Below the pieces are notes generated by a model. It saw only the letters and a list, made by a program, of their open reading frames with translations. It was not told the origin of the DNA and ran no database searches. A program made the translations under genes and the position numbers. Positions 45,837-54,328 of a stretch of DNA of 64,000 bases are shown piece after piece. This stretch comes from Streptomyces cellulosae (GTDB taxonomy: Bacteria; Actinomycetota; Actinomycetes; Streptomycetales; Streptomycetaceae): NCBI RefSeq assembly GCF_000721105.1, contig NZ_JOEV01000018.1, positions 124,001 to 188,000 on the forward strand, read 5' to 3'. How positions within the stretch are numbered: position 1 is the stretch's first letter; each line of letters begins with the position of its first letter.

Positions 45837-46163
45837 CCCGTGTCCTCCCCCGATCCCCGTGCCGCGTCAGGCCCGGTCATGGCTGACAGCGGAGTTCTTA
45901 CCCGAGCCTCAACGTACCAACGGGGGTGACCGCCTGGGCACTTCAACGTCAACACGCATCATTGCTTCACACTTACCTCGTCCGCACGACGAGCTCGTGG
46001 GCGGTCTGCGGGAACGCCGGCTGAGCTCCTTGGGACGAGCCGCAGGGTGGCACCTCGAGGGCCATCCGCTCGGCCACGGCCCGGCCCGCCTGGGCGATGT
46101 TAAGTGAGCCCCCTCCGGCCGCTCCGCGTTCGCAAGTATGAACACAAATCATGTACCCATCTA
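45837..46163. other. Divergent gap between ESX-type gene and PL9 gene
   Basis: About 330 bases between divergent genes. No gene is seen. The right side holds the pectate lyase promoter and operator; the left side must hold the ESX-type operon promoter, which I could not pick out. Confidence 0.4.
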
Positions 46164-46192
46164 TTGACGCGTCCACAGCAAGCCCTTACGTT
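46164..46192 (+). promoter_or_regulatory. Promoter of the PL9 gene
   Basis: -35 TTGACG (46164-46169), 17-base spacer, -10 TACGTT (46187-46192). The start is predicted near 46199, just upstream of a palindromic operator. Confidence 0.6.
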
Positions 46193-46207
46193 CGCCTACC
46201 AGAACGC

Positions 46208-46223
46208 GAGAAAGCGCTTTCTC
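46208..46223. promoter_or_regulatory. LacI-type operator palindrome
   Basis: GAGAAAGCGCTTTCTC is a perfect 16-base palindrome with the central CG of LacI/GalR operators. It sits about 10-25 bases past the predicted start site and 44 bases before the ATG, the right place for repression relieved by a pectin-derived inducer. The regulator gene is not in the window. Confidence 0.65.
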
Positions 46224-46266
46224 TTGCACTGCTCTTCAGGTACGGACGAACCCGGAGGCACCCCCC

Positions 46267-47439
46267 ATGCAAGTGAGACCCGTCATCGCATGTGTCAGCC
46301 TGCTGGCCGGCGCGCTCGTCGCGCTGTCCGGCACCCCTGCTCAGGCCGCCAGCACCACCCAGTACGTGTCACCGAGCGGCACCGACAGCGCCGCCGGCAC
46401 GGAGTCCGCGCCGACGACGCTCGCCACGGCGATCAGCCGCATCGCCCCCGGCGGCACCATTTACGTGCGCGGTGGGACGTACAACTACTCGTCGACGATC
46501 ACGATCCCGGCGGGCAGCAACGGCACCTCCAGCGCCCGCACAAACCTGTCCGCCTATCCTGGCGAGAAGCCGGTGCTGAACTTCTCGGCGCAGAGCGAGA
46601 GTTCGTCGAACCGCGGGCTCCAGCTGAATGCCAACTACTGGCACGTCTACGGCCTCACCGTCGAGCGCGCCGGGGACAACGGGATCTACGTCGGCGGCAG
46701 CAACAACGTCATCGAGCGCACGGTGACGAGGTACAACCGCGACACCGGTCTGCAGCTGGGCCGCATCTCCTCCAGCACCCCGAGCTCCCAGTGGCCGTCG
46801 AACAACCTGATCGTCAGCGCGGAGTCGCACGACAACGCCGACTCCGACGGCGAGGACGCGGACGGCTTCGCCGCGAAGCTGACCACCGGCACCGGCAACG
46901 TCTTCCGCTACGCCGTGTCGCACAACAACATCGACGACGGCTGGGACCTGTACACCAAGACGGACACCGGCGCCATCGGCCCGGTGACCATCGAGTACTC
47001 CCTTTCCTACAACAACGGCACCCTGAGCAACGGCACCGTGAACGCCAACGGCGACCGCAACGGCTACAAGCTCGGCGGCGACGACATCGCGGTCAACCAC
47101 GTCGTCCAGCACAGCATCGCCTACCGCAACGGCAAGCACGGGTTCACCTACAACAGCAACCCGGGCAAGATGACCATCTCCAACAACGTCAGCGTCGACA
47201 ACACACAGCGCAACTTCTCCTTCGACGCCGGCACCCACGTATACCGGAACAACACCTCGTGCCGGTACGCCGTCAGCGGCTCGAACGACAAGACCATCGG
47301 CGACGCCGACAGCTCCAACCAGTTCTGGACCGGCACCAACGGCTCCCGCTGCTCGTCGTACTCCGGCGCCCTGGGCTGGTCCTTCGCCTCGGACGGCCGC
47401 CTCGCCGTGACCTTCGGCGGCAAGGTGGTGACGCCGTAG
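46267..47439 (+). CDS. Secreted pectate lyase, PL9 family
   Basis: A 390-residue exported beta-helix enzyme cleaving polygalacturonate by beta-elimination. Signal peptide residues 1-28 (ALSGTPAQA, then AS). The right-handed helix starts TTQYVSPSGTDSAAGTESAP, as in PL9 and related lyases. The calcium-site aspartates are visible in SHDNADSDGEDADGFAAK and NIDDGWDLY. The presumed catalytic lysine lies in NGYKLGGDD. ATG 46267 has GGAGG upstream. Promoter, LacI-type operator and terminator make it a self-contained regulated unit for plant cell wall use. Nothing appears missing. Confidence 0.93.
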   Translation: MQVRPVIACVSLLAGALVALSGTPAQAASTTQYVSPSGTDSAAGTESAPTTLATAISRIAPGGTIYVRGGTYNYSSTITIPAGSNGTSSARTNLSAYPGEKPVLNFSAQSESSSNRGLQLNANYWHVYGLTVERAGDNGIYVGGSNNVIERTVTRYNRDTGLQLGRISSSTPSSQWPSNNLIVSAESHDNADSDGEDADGFAAKLTTGTGNVFRYAVSHNNIDDGWDLYTKTDTGAIGPVTIEYSLSYNNGTLSNGTVNANGDRNGYKLGGDDIAVNHVVQHSIAYRNGKHGFTYNSNPGKMTISNNVSVDNTQRNFSFDAGTHVYRNNTSCRYAVSGSNDKTIGDADSSNQFWTGTNGSRCSSYSGALGWSFASDGRLAVTFGGKVVTP

Positions 47440-47483
47440 CCTGACGGCATCGGCCGCGACGAGATCCGCTCTGCGGCGGCAAA

Positions 47484-47517
47484 GGGGCCCGTACGACCTC
47501 CTGGTCGTACGGGCCCC
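47484..47517 (+). terminator. Terminator of the PL9 gene
   Basis: GGGGCCCGTACGACC (47484-47498) pairs perfectly over 15 bases with GGTCGTACGGGCCCC (47503-47517), loop TCCT. It is a very stable stem 44 bases after the stop. Confidence 0.88.
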
Positions 47518-47871
47518 CCGCTACCTGGCCCCAGCGAACCTGCCAGTGAGGCGGCCGCCCATCACACCTCGGTGGCATGCTGAAACTGCTGGGAAAATGA
47601 GCACGGACGCGATCAACCTCAGATTCTGCGGCCTTACCTGCAAGGTTTCCAAAATCTATTCGGGTCGCCATCGCACCCCGCGCCCTTCTCATCGCAGGGC
47701 AGCGGGCGGCTCCGCAGGGATCGTCGCCTTCGCGCTGCTTGTCACCCGTACGTTTCAACTTCTCCGAGTTACTGGCAGATTCTGCGAGTTCGGCCAGTAA
47801 CTTGCGAGGCCATTCGGGATTCAGGAAGCCGCCGCCGCGCACGAGCCGCTGGGTGCGAGCCCAGCCCATGG
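47518..47871. other. Gap with an uncertain minus-strand frame
   Basis: A minus-strand frame starts at ATG 47869, two bases beyond the sensor gene stop, reading MGWARTQRLVRGGGFLNPEW. It runs on into the PL9 terminator and coding region. I see no family resemblance and doubt that it is a real gene. Confidence 0.35.
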
Positions 47872-48525
47872 CTACGCGGCCCGGTCAGTCAGCAGGGCGC
47901 GGGCCAGCCCGGTCTGCATCGCGGCCAGCCCCCGGACCACCGGGACCGCGGTGGCCAACAGGAACACCCCGATGGCGGTGTTGAAGCCGATGTCGGCCGC
48001 CCGCGAGGAGTTGTCGAATATCAGCTCCACCAGTCCCTGGTCGTCCGGCCCCTGCGGCAGGGACCACGACCAGGTGCCGTAAAGCAGCTCGCCGACACCG
48101 CCGAGGGTCCACGTCAGCGCCACGCTGAACGTGGTGACCTGGAACGGGAAGGCGACGACCAGATGGACCAGGTCGCGCCAGGACTGTGGTTCGCGCACCG
48201 CGCGCAGCATCCCGTCCCATCCCGCGCCGGCCGGCCGGGGGTGCTGTGACGGCAACGGGGTGCCGGTGACGGCCATCACCCGCCGGCGTTCCAGGTTGGC
48301 CAGGGCCCGGGCCGCGCGCAGGGTCCCGGCCAGGATCGGCAGTCCGATCCAGACCACGAGGGTGGACACCCCGAGGGCGAATCCGGTCACCGCGACGGTG
48401 AATCCCGCCACCCCGAGGGGCAGTCCGGACAGTAGATACCCCATCTCTCGGCGGAACCGGTGGGCAACGGGCCCGGTCTCGGTGGACGCCTGCGGCACGG
48501 TGCGGAGTGAAGCGGTCTCAGTCAT
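47872..48525 (-). CDS. Stand-alone putative sensor-domain membrane protein
   Basis: A 217-residue membrane protein matching the putative sensor domain (PF13796) normally found at the N-terminus of actinobacterial histidine kinases. It shows REMGYLLSGLPLGVAGFTVA, LVVWIGLPILAGTLRAARAL, then a second pair of helices around LVHLVVAFPFQVTTFSVALT and FNTAIGVFLLATAVPVVRGL. About four membrane helices. It stops just after the domain, and no kinase dimerisation or ATPase domain follows on any frame. Either it is a naturally free-standing sensor, or the kinase half was lost. ATG 48525 was chosen because the domain begins there. Confidence 0.8.
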   Translation of the reverse strand: MTETASLRTVPQASTETGPVAHRFRREMGYLLSGLPLGVAGFTVAVTGFALGVSTLVVWIGLPILAGTLRAARALANLERRRVMAVTGTPLPSQHPRPAGAGWDGMLRAVREPQSWRDLVHLVVAFPFQVTTFSVALTWTLGGVGELLYGTWSWSLPQGPDDQGLVELIFDNSSRAADIGFNTAIGVFLLATAVPVVRGLAAMQTGLARALLTDRAA

Positions 48526-48899
48526 GGCCCTACGGTCTCGGTTTCGCGCGGCCGCGCCCAGCCTGCTACCTGGCCACCGAGGGGTAGGGCTTGCCCCACC
48601 CTCAAGGGCCCGGACCGGTGATGGCGCCGAGGCAGACACCACTGAGTGTGACTGGCACTCATGCCCGAGAGGAGCCCGAAGCCGTCCTTCCGTGCTAACC
48701 CGCGTGCCTCTCCGGGTAATTGCCCACCTCCGCCAGCGCGTTTCCGACCAGGCGGCCTTCAGATCCCGTGAACCCGCTGGTTTCGACGTACGGCTGGAGT
48801 CACGCAGCGCACGTACGCACCGCGCCTTCACGGTTGCGGACCCCCCGTCCACAATGCCGGCGAGTCACAGCGTTGCCACGGGTTCGCCAGAGCTTCGGG
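48526..48899. other. Gap between mycosin and sensor genes
   Basis: A 374-base stretch. Short frames on both strands show no recognisable product and no strong hairpin is seen. Confidence 0.4.
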
Positions 48900-50252
48900 T
48901 CAGGCGTGATCTCCTGGATTGGGCGGTCCGCCCCTGAACGATCCGCCGGCAGGCGGCGTGAACGGAGTGTTGCCCTGAAGCGATTGCGTCATGGCGGTCG
49001 GGGGCAGCGGGCTCAGCGCTGCGGGCCGCCGGCGTCTGCGGGCAACCAGGATGGCTGCCATGGCACCACCGATCAGCAGGGCGATGCCGATTCCCAGCCC
49101 GATCCAGAGGGCGCTGTTGCTGTTTGTGGACGATGAGGCTGTGGCCGCAGGATTGTCGTCCTTCCCCTGAGCCGCTGCCTCCGCCGTGGCCGGAGCACTT
49201 GCGGACGGCGATGTCGAGGCCCCAGCCGCGGCCGCGAGGTCCGGGAGGGGGTATTCGTCGGCGGGTCCCGGGTCGCCCGGATCCTGGAGGGCGACCCGGG
49301 GGCGGACGATGCCGTAGCCGATGGAGTCGTTGCGCTTCGCGCCATCGGTAGGAGCACCGATGGTGTTGAGCATGACGCGGAGGACCTGGTTGTTGGTCCA
49401 GGTCGGGTGCCTGGACCAGATCAGGGCGGCGCTCGCGGAGGCGAGGGCGGTGGCGTCGCTGGTGCCCTCGGTCTTGCAGAGGCCCGTTTTGCCACCGCAA
49501 GCGTGGACCATGCTTTCACCCGGAGCCGCCATGTCCACCTGAGAGCCGTACTCGGAGAAGGAAGCGCGGCGGAGATTCTTTCCCACCGCCGCAACCCCGA
49601 CGGCACCGGGCGTGGCAGCCGGGTACAGGACGGGGTTGCCCTTGTCGACGTCGTTGCCCACCGCTGCGAAGACCAATGCTCCCCGAGTCAGGGCATATTT
49701 CACCGCAGCAGTGAGTTCCGGGCTGCTAACTACCGAAGCCATGGAGATGTTGATGACCTTGGCATCGGCATCTGCCGCATATCGGATCGCCTTGCTGAAA
49801 TACGCCGGCCTCGCGAAACCCATGGCGTCCTCGGTCTCCGCAGGGACACGGATGGGAAGAATCTTGGCGCCCGGCGCAAGGCCGAACGCGCCTTTGCCGC
49901 CTCCGTACGCTCCAGTACCAGCGATGAGTCCAGCCATCCCTGTGCCGTGGCCGTCATAGTCCGTGTGCTCGTCGCCGACGCGGCTCGATGGCGCGAAGTC
50001 TTTCCCGTCGAGAACCCGCCCTTTCAAGTCGGGGTTGTCAGGGTCGACTCCGGTGTCGATCACGGCAACGGTGATCCCCTTTCCTGTGCTCGTCCGCCAC
50101 ATCTCCTGGGCGCGCATGGCATCCAGGTGCCACTGCTGGGAAAAGGTCGAGTCGGCGTGCGCCTGAAGGGCCGTACCACCCACCAGCAGTAGGCCGATGG
50201 CTGCTGAGGCCACTGTCCGAGATCCCCTGTGCCAAGTGCTGCTGGTGGGCAT
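48900..50252 (-). CDS. Type VII secretion-associated serine protease (mycosin)
   Basis: A 450-residue subtilisin-family (S8) protease of mycosin type. Signal peptide about residues 1-33 (ASAAIGLLLVGGTALQAHA). The catalytic Asp is in VAVIDTGVDPDNPDL, His in DYDGHGTGMAGLIAG, and Ser in GTSDATALASASAALIW; the Asn of the oxyanion hole is in FAAVGNDVD. A Pro/Ala/Ser linker, a single C-terminal helix (ALWIGLGIGIALLIGGAM) and a basic cytoplasmic tail follow, the MycP topology. ATG 50252 with AGAGGGA is preferred over 50267. It is the third gene of an operon with two ESX-like genes. All triad residues are present. Confidence 0.93.
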   Translation of the reverse strand: MPTSSTWHRGSRTVASAAIGLLLVGGTALQAHADSTFSQQWHLDAMRAQEMWRTSTGKGITVAVIDTGVDPDNPDLKGRVLDGKDFAPSSRVGDEHTDYDGHGTGMAGLIAGTGAYGGGKGAFGLAPGAKILPIRVPAETEDAMGFARPAYFSKAIRYAADADAKVINISMASVVSSPELTAAVKYALTRGALVFAAVGNDVDKGNPVLYPAATPGAVGVAAVGKNLRRASFSEYGSQVDMAAPGESMVHACGGKTGLCKTEGTSDATALASASAALIWSRHPTWTNNQVLRVMLNTIGAPTDGAKRNDSIGYGIVRPRVALQDPGDPGPADEYPLPDLAAAAGASTSPSASAPATAEAAAQGKDDNPAATASSSTNSNSALWIGLGIGIALLIGGAMAAILVARRRRRPAALSPLPPTAMTQSLQGNTPFTPPAGGSFRGGPPNPGDHA

Positions 50253-50277
50253 GTAGGTCCCTCTCATTCCCGGGGCC

Positions 50278-51834
50278 TCAGTCGGCGGTCGGCGGTTCAT
50301 TACGCTGGTTGGGCTTCCGCCCTTGGTTTTTTTCCTGCCGGGCACCACCGGTCGGCCTACTGGGACCGCCGCGAACGCCAGCCCGAGTGCTGCCGCCCTC
50401 ACTGGGGGTACCACCGGCGATGCCTCCTCGCGTCGGCGCGGACGGCACCGGCGCACCGGGGCGAGCCGCGACGCGGCCTGTCTGCTGCGGGGTACCGCCG
50501 ACAATGCCGCCTCGTGGCGGCGTAGTCGCGAAACGACCGGAAGTAGGCCTGGCGGGCTGGGCGCCCACCTGCCCTCCCGCTCCGGTCGGCACAGCGCCGG
50601 TCGAACCGCGGCTGCTTGCAGGTTCGCCACCGACAACCGTTCCGCCAGGCAGTCGGCCTGTCGGCCTGCCCGTGGGAGGCGTCGTGGTGGGGCGCCCACC
50701 GGTGATTCCTGAATTGGCTGGAACACCGCGGCCGGATGCCACGCCTTGGCCCGGAGCAGTACTCCCAGAGGCCGCACCGGGACCTTGGATGTTGCGGCCC
50801 TGAATCGGACCGGCACCCGTGACTCCACGGCCGGGTGTCGAGCCGGAAACTCCCTGTCCGAGCTGGGCAGGCATACGTCCGCCGAGAGTCGTCTTTCCCT
50901 GCCCGCTCGTGACTGAGGGCATACGCGAAGCACCGCTGGAAAGCGGCGGGGTCGTGCCACTCGTGAACTGCGGCGCAACGGGGTCGGGACGACCGGTTGC
51001 CTGGGCCCCGCCCGACTGCCCTGCGGACGGCTGGTGCAATTCGGGGAGTGCAGACACCGAGTCGATGTTGACCCGCGTCACAGGCTCGGTCACCGACGGG
51101 TGCACGTCCTCGGACCGCACCCGGCTGGTGGGCGGCCCTGTCTCAAGGCGCTGAGGCGTGACTCCTACGGTTCCGACACTGCCGGTACCGCCTCCGCTTG
51201 CCCTGCCAGAACTCTCAGTTCCCGGCCGGGCCAGGTCCTCAGAGCTAGCATCCTCTGGAGGCTTGATCGCCGCCGGCGGCGGCGGAAACTTAGGCCTCTC
51301 CAACCCCTCCATCTGTACGGCCGACCACGTGTACGTCTGCCCCAACTTCCGCATCTCCGCAGCGGCCTGCAGTCGGACCTCCTCCCGGTCCGCCGCCAGC
51401 GCCGCCAGCTCGCTGCGCGACTTGGCGCTCACCGCCGCCGCGTCCGGGTCGTTGCGCGCGGCCGTCGCCGCGTCCAGATTCGCCTGCGCGCCCTTCGTGT
51501 CACGCGGAATGGACACCTGCGCGGAAGCGACCGCCCCGGATGCCTGGTCCAACCACTTCCCGGCGCCCTCGCTGAACTCGCCCAGGCGCAGGGTCGCGTT
51601 GGCCAGGTCCCCGCTCCAGGTGCGGAACGCGTCCGCGCCCTCGCCCTTCCACTCCACGTACTGCGGGCGGACTTTGAGCTCTTCGCCGATCTTGCGGATC
51701 TCTTCGGCTGCTTTGGTGAGTCGCTGGGCGGCCGCCTGCAGGGCTCCGGGCTTCGCCTGGTCCAGCCACTGGAGCATCTGCTCGTGACTCATGTCCTCGA
51801 ACGGCGTGCCGCCGCCGGTTCCCTTGCCGGGCAT
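50278..51834 (-). CDS. WXG/PPE-like protein with long disordered tail
   Basis: A 518-residue protein. Residues 1-190 are a helical hairpin of the PPE/WXG100 type: MSHEQMLQWLDQAKPGALQA, VEWKGEGADAFRTWSGDLAN (with the W-x-G turn as WKGEG and a following F-x-x-W), and QYTWSAVQM-like sequence near the end of the bundle. From about residue 220 the chain is Gly/Pro/Thr/Arg-rich and low-complexity, with recurring GGIVGGTP and GGIAGGTP elements. Such proteins are typical type VII substrates or structural partners in streptomycetes. ATG 51834 has GGGGGAG at good distance. It lies between a 190-residue ESX-like gene (28-base gap) and mycosin (25-base gap). Confidence 0.85.
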   Translation of the reverse strand: MPGKGTGGGTPFEDMSHEQMLQWLDQAKPGALQAAAQRLTKAAEEIRKIGEELKVRPQYVEWKGEGADAFRTWSGDLANATLRLGEFSEGAGKWLDQASGAVASAQVSIPRDTKGAQANLDAATAARNDPDAAAVSAKSRSELAALAADREEVRLQAAAEMRKLGQTYTWSAVQMEGLERPKFPPPPAAIKPPEDASSEDLARPGTESSGRASGGGTGSVGTVGVTPQRLETGPPTSRVRSEDVHPSVTEPVTRVNIDSVSALPELHQPSAGQSGGAQATGRPDPVAPQFTSGTTPPLSSGASRMPSVTSGQGKTTLGGRMPAQLGQGVSGSTPGRGVTGAGPIQGRNIQGPGAASGSTAPGQGVASGRGVPANSGITGGRPTTTPPTGRPTGRLPGGTVVGGEPASSRGSTGAVPTGAGGQVGAQPARPTSGRFATTPPRGGIVGGTPQQTGRVAARPGAPVPSAPTRGGIAGGTPSEGGSTRAGVRGGPSRPTGGARQEKNQGRKPNQRNEPPTAD

Positions 51835-51862
51835 CAGGACTCCCCCATGCTCGTCAGCGTCA

Positions 51863-52435
51863 TCAGATCGTGCCGCCCGCGTCGTCGGCCGGCGCAGACC
51901 GGTCCGGCTTCGCCGCGCTCCCGCCGCTGTCCCCGTGGCTCGCGTTCGACAGGTTCGGGTCGTAGTCCCCGCCGTAGTGCTTCCTCGTCTCTGCGCTGAT
52001 CGCCGCCATACGGTCGCGGACATCCAGGTCGATGTTCTGGTAGCCCTTGTGCGAGGCGAGCACCGCGATGCTCATGCCCTCCATCGAGTCGGACAGCAGC
52101 TTCGACAGCGTCTCCAGCTCGCTGATCACCGTCTCGTACGCGTCGAACAGCCCGTTCGCTTCAGCCCACTGCCCGTCCCCGCCACCGAACTGATGGCGAG
52201 CGAGCCGCTCTTCACCGACCTTGCCCGGGCCCGCCTCCGAGCCCTTCAGGTCCCGGATGAGGTCATCGACGCGCTTCTGGAACGCGGTGAAGGAGGACAG
52301 CTCCGTAGCGACGTCCGCGGCAAAGTCCCGCGCCGCGTCGAACACTCCGGAGAACCACGACACCCCGGACACAGCGCCGCCGTCGCTCGGAAGCACCATC
52401 TTCTCCCCGTACGTCATCAGCAGCCGACCACTCAC
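51863..52435 (-). CDS. ESX-like helical protein
   Basis: A 190-residue protein with helices FDAARDFAADVATELSSFTA, FQKRVDDLIRDLKGSEAGPG and ETVISELETLSKLLSDSMEG and a disordered Gly/Ser/Asp tail. It has no signal peptide. It resembles small partners encoded ahead of PPE/mycosin genes. The start is uncertain: GTG 52435, ATG 52417 and ATG 52399 are all possible, and the last has GGGGAG too close. It is the first gene of the operon 52435-48900. Confidence 0.75.
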   Translation of the reverse strand: MSGRLLMTYGEKMVLPSDGGAVSGVSWFSGVFDAARDFAADVATELSSFTAFQKRVDDLIRDLKGSEAGPGKVGEERLARHQFGGGDGQWAEANGLFDAYETVISELETLSKLLSDSMEGMSIAVLASHKGYQNIDLDVRDRMAAISAETRKHYGGDYDPNLSNASHGDSGGSAAKPDRSAPADDAGGTI

Positions 52436-52564
52436 GAGTAACTCTAGCTACCAGCAGTGACAGCGCTCACCTGACCTGACCCCGCGAGCAGTCGTTCTCA
52501 GCCAACACCGGAGGGCCAGGCCACGGGACCAAGGACCGGGACCAGAGAGCAGAGACCAGGGACC

Positions 52565-52614
52565 GGAACCGGCAACCGGCAACCGGCAACCGGCAACCGG
52601 CAACCGGCAACCGG
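52565..52614. repeat. 7-bp tandem repeat (GGCAACC)
   Basis: Six full GGCAACC copies (52571-52612) flanked by partial units, in the 315-base gap between the ESX-like gene and the P450 gene. The left flank (52530-52563) is also imperfectly repetitive with ACCAGGGACC-like pieces. No gene is seen in this gap. Confidence 0.9.
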
Positions 52615-52750
52615 CCTCAGCCAACCACAGCGGCAGGAGCCGCACATGAGCACTCGTACTCAGTTCACGAAGGCCCTTCAACGTGTCGCCTCTACGACAT
52701 CTACCGGCGTGGGAAGGGTGCCGGGAACACTCTGGCAGCGCTGAAGTCGG

Positions 52751-53926
52751 TCAGGCCACCCGGTCCCATCGCACATGCAGGGTGGGAGGCTTGCGGAAGA
52801 CCAGGCCGTACGGGGCCGCGGGGTGGTCGGGGTCGAGGCGCAGGGCGGGGAGGCGTTCGAGCAGGTGCTGGAGGGCGATGCGGGTTTCCAGACGGGCGAG
52901 GTGTGCGGCGAGGCAGTAGTGCGGGCCGTGCGCGAAAGCCAGTTGGAGACGGGCATTCTCGCGGCGGACGTCGAACAGGTCGGGGTCGGGGAAGACGGCC
53001 GGGTCGCGGTTGGCCCCTGTCAGGGAGACGGTGACGAGGTCACCACGGTGGATCACGGCCGCGCCGAGGGCGGTGTCACGGGTGGCGTAGCGGTCCACGA
53101 GCGCCGCGCCGGGTTCCAGGCGCAGTGATTCCTCGATCGCGCCCTCCAGCAGATCGGCATCGGCCCGGACGGCAGCGAGTTGGTCGGGGTGCAGCAGCAG
53201 GTGCAGCAGCGCGTTGGTGATCATCGCCTCGGTGGTCTCGATGCCTCCGAACATCAACACCGCGGCGTTGGATGCCACCTCGGGCACTGTCAGCTGCCCG
53301 GCGGCTGAGACGAGGAGGGAGGAAGTGGCCCGGTCTGCGAGGGTGACTTCCACGGCGGTTCGCAGCTGCGCGTACGCCGCGACGCCGGCGGGTCCCGCCT
53401 CTTGGCCGGCGGTTATGTCCGAGACCGACTGCACGATGGAGTCGTACCAGGCGAGCACCGTGTCCGCGGTGGTCCCGACGAGCCCCAGCGCCTCGGTCAC
53501 GACCTTGACCGCGAGGGGTCCGGCGAAGGAACGTCGCAGTTCTCCGGTGCCTGCCGGCTCCAGCGTGGTGATGAGTCGGTCGGTTTCCCGCTCGATGAAC
53601 GCGGCGAAACCGTCGCGCACGGCCCGGGGGCGGAAGGGGGCGGTGAAGGGCTCGCGGTGCCGGGTGTGGTGGTCGCCGTCGAGGGACAGCATGCTGGGGC
53701 CGACGACTTGCGCGGTGGAGAACCGGGGGTCGTCGACGGTGAAGGTCTCGGCATCCCGCATCACGTCCAGCGCAAGATCACGGCGGGTCACCAGCCAGCC
53801 GTCCAGCTCGGGGAGCCAGGACACCGGCTCCTGCGCACGGAGCAGCGCCAGTTGCGGATGCGGATCCCGGGCGAGTTCGGCGAGCGTGGTCGCGGCACCG
53901 AGGGGGAAGGAGTCGACGACGCTCAT
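52751..53926 (-). CDS. Cytochrome P450
   Basis: A 391-residue class I bacterial cytochrome P450 (soluble haem monooxygenase needing ferredoxin and a reductase). The I-helix reads LMFGGIETTEAMITN, the K-helix EESLRLEPGAALVDRYAT contains ExxR, and the haem loop FAHGPHYCLAAHLAR contains the cysteine ligand (residue about 342). Ala replaces the usual Gly after the Cys-Leu. The FDVRRENARLQLAFAHG approach is typical. Start ATG 53926. No ferredoxin or biosynthetic gene is adjacent, so the substrate cannot be guessed. Confidence 0.95.
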   Translation of the reverse strand: MSVVDSFPLGAATTLAELARDPHPQLALLRAQEPVSWLPELDGWLVTRRDLALDVMRDAETFTVDDPRFSTAQVVGPSMLSLDGDHHTRHREPFTAPFRPRAVRDGFAAFIERETDRLITTLEPAGTGELRRSFAGPLAVKVVTEALGLVGTTADTVLAWYDSIVQSVSDITAGQEAGPAGVAAYAQLRTAVEVTLADRATSSLLVSAAGQLTVPEVASNAAVLMFGGIETTEAMITNALLHLLLHPDQLAAVRADADLLEGAIEESLRLEPGAALVDRYATRDTALGAAVIHRGDLVTVSLTGANRDPAVFPDPDLFDVRRENARLQLAFAHGPHYCLAAHLARLETRIALQHLLERLPALRLDPDHPAAPYGLVFRKPPTLHVRWDRVA

Positions 53927-54156
53927 GGCGCGCCGGGGCTTGGCGGGGAGGAACCGTTCACGCTGCTGACGCTAACAGAGCGCTCCAAAGGTGAGGAGGC
54001 TGAACGATCTGCGACGAGGCCGGCCGGGGTTGCGACGCTTCAGGGGAGCGCCACTCGTGAGCAGTGCGTGTGCAGGCCGGCCACCGCTGTGGCGAACTCG
54101 GAACACGTTCGGTCGCGCGGTTCGCTCCCTGGACCACTTCCGGCCGCCTCAAGGCC
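53927..54156. other. Gap upstream of the P450 gene
   Basis: About 230 bases with no gene seen. It leads into a 22-bp tandem repeat. Confidence 0.4.
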
Positions 54157-54287
54157 GACGGATCCACGAACGAATGCCGACGCTTCCTCGACCGAATGCG
54201 GCCGGATCCACGACCGAACCCAGACGCTTCCACAACCGAATGCGGACAGATCCACGACCGAACGCAGACGGATCCACGACGGAGTCA
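54157..54287. repeat. Degenerate 22-bp tandem repeat, six units
   Basis: Six consecutive units start at 54157, 54179, 54201, 54223, 54245 and 54267 (the last 21 bases). They follow the pattern GACGGATCCACGACCGAATG with substitutions; odd units favour GGATCCACG and even ones GCTTCC. It is intergenic between the P450 and the acyltransferase. Too short and without spacers for CRISPR. Confidence 0.88.
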
Positions 54288-54328
54288 GGACCGACCGAAC
54301 CGGCGGCCCCTCGACAGCCGCCGCCCCC

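Noticed and set aside
47518..47869. A gene coupled to the sensor protein
   Set aside because: Starts at good spacing, but reads through a 15-pair terminator and antisense to the pectate lyase, with no recognisable sequence. Kept only as an uncertain note.
52565..52614. CRISPR array suggested by the repeated GGCAACC
   Set aside because: Units are 7 bases, contiguous and without spacers, and no cas gene is present.
54157..54287. CRISPR array suggested by the 22-bp periodicity
   Set aside because: Direct head-to-tail repetition without unique spacers; units diverge internally.
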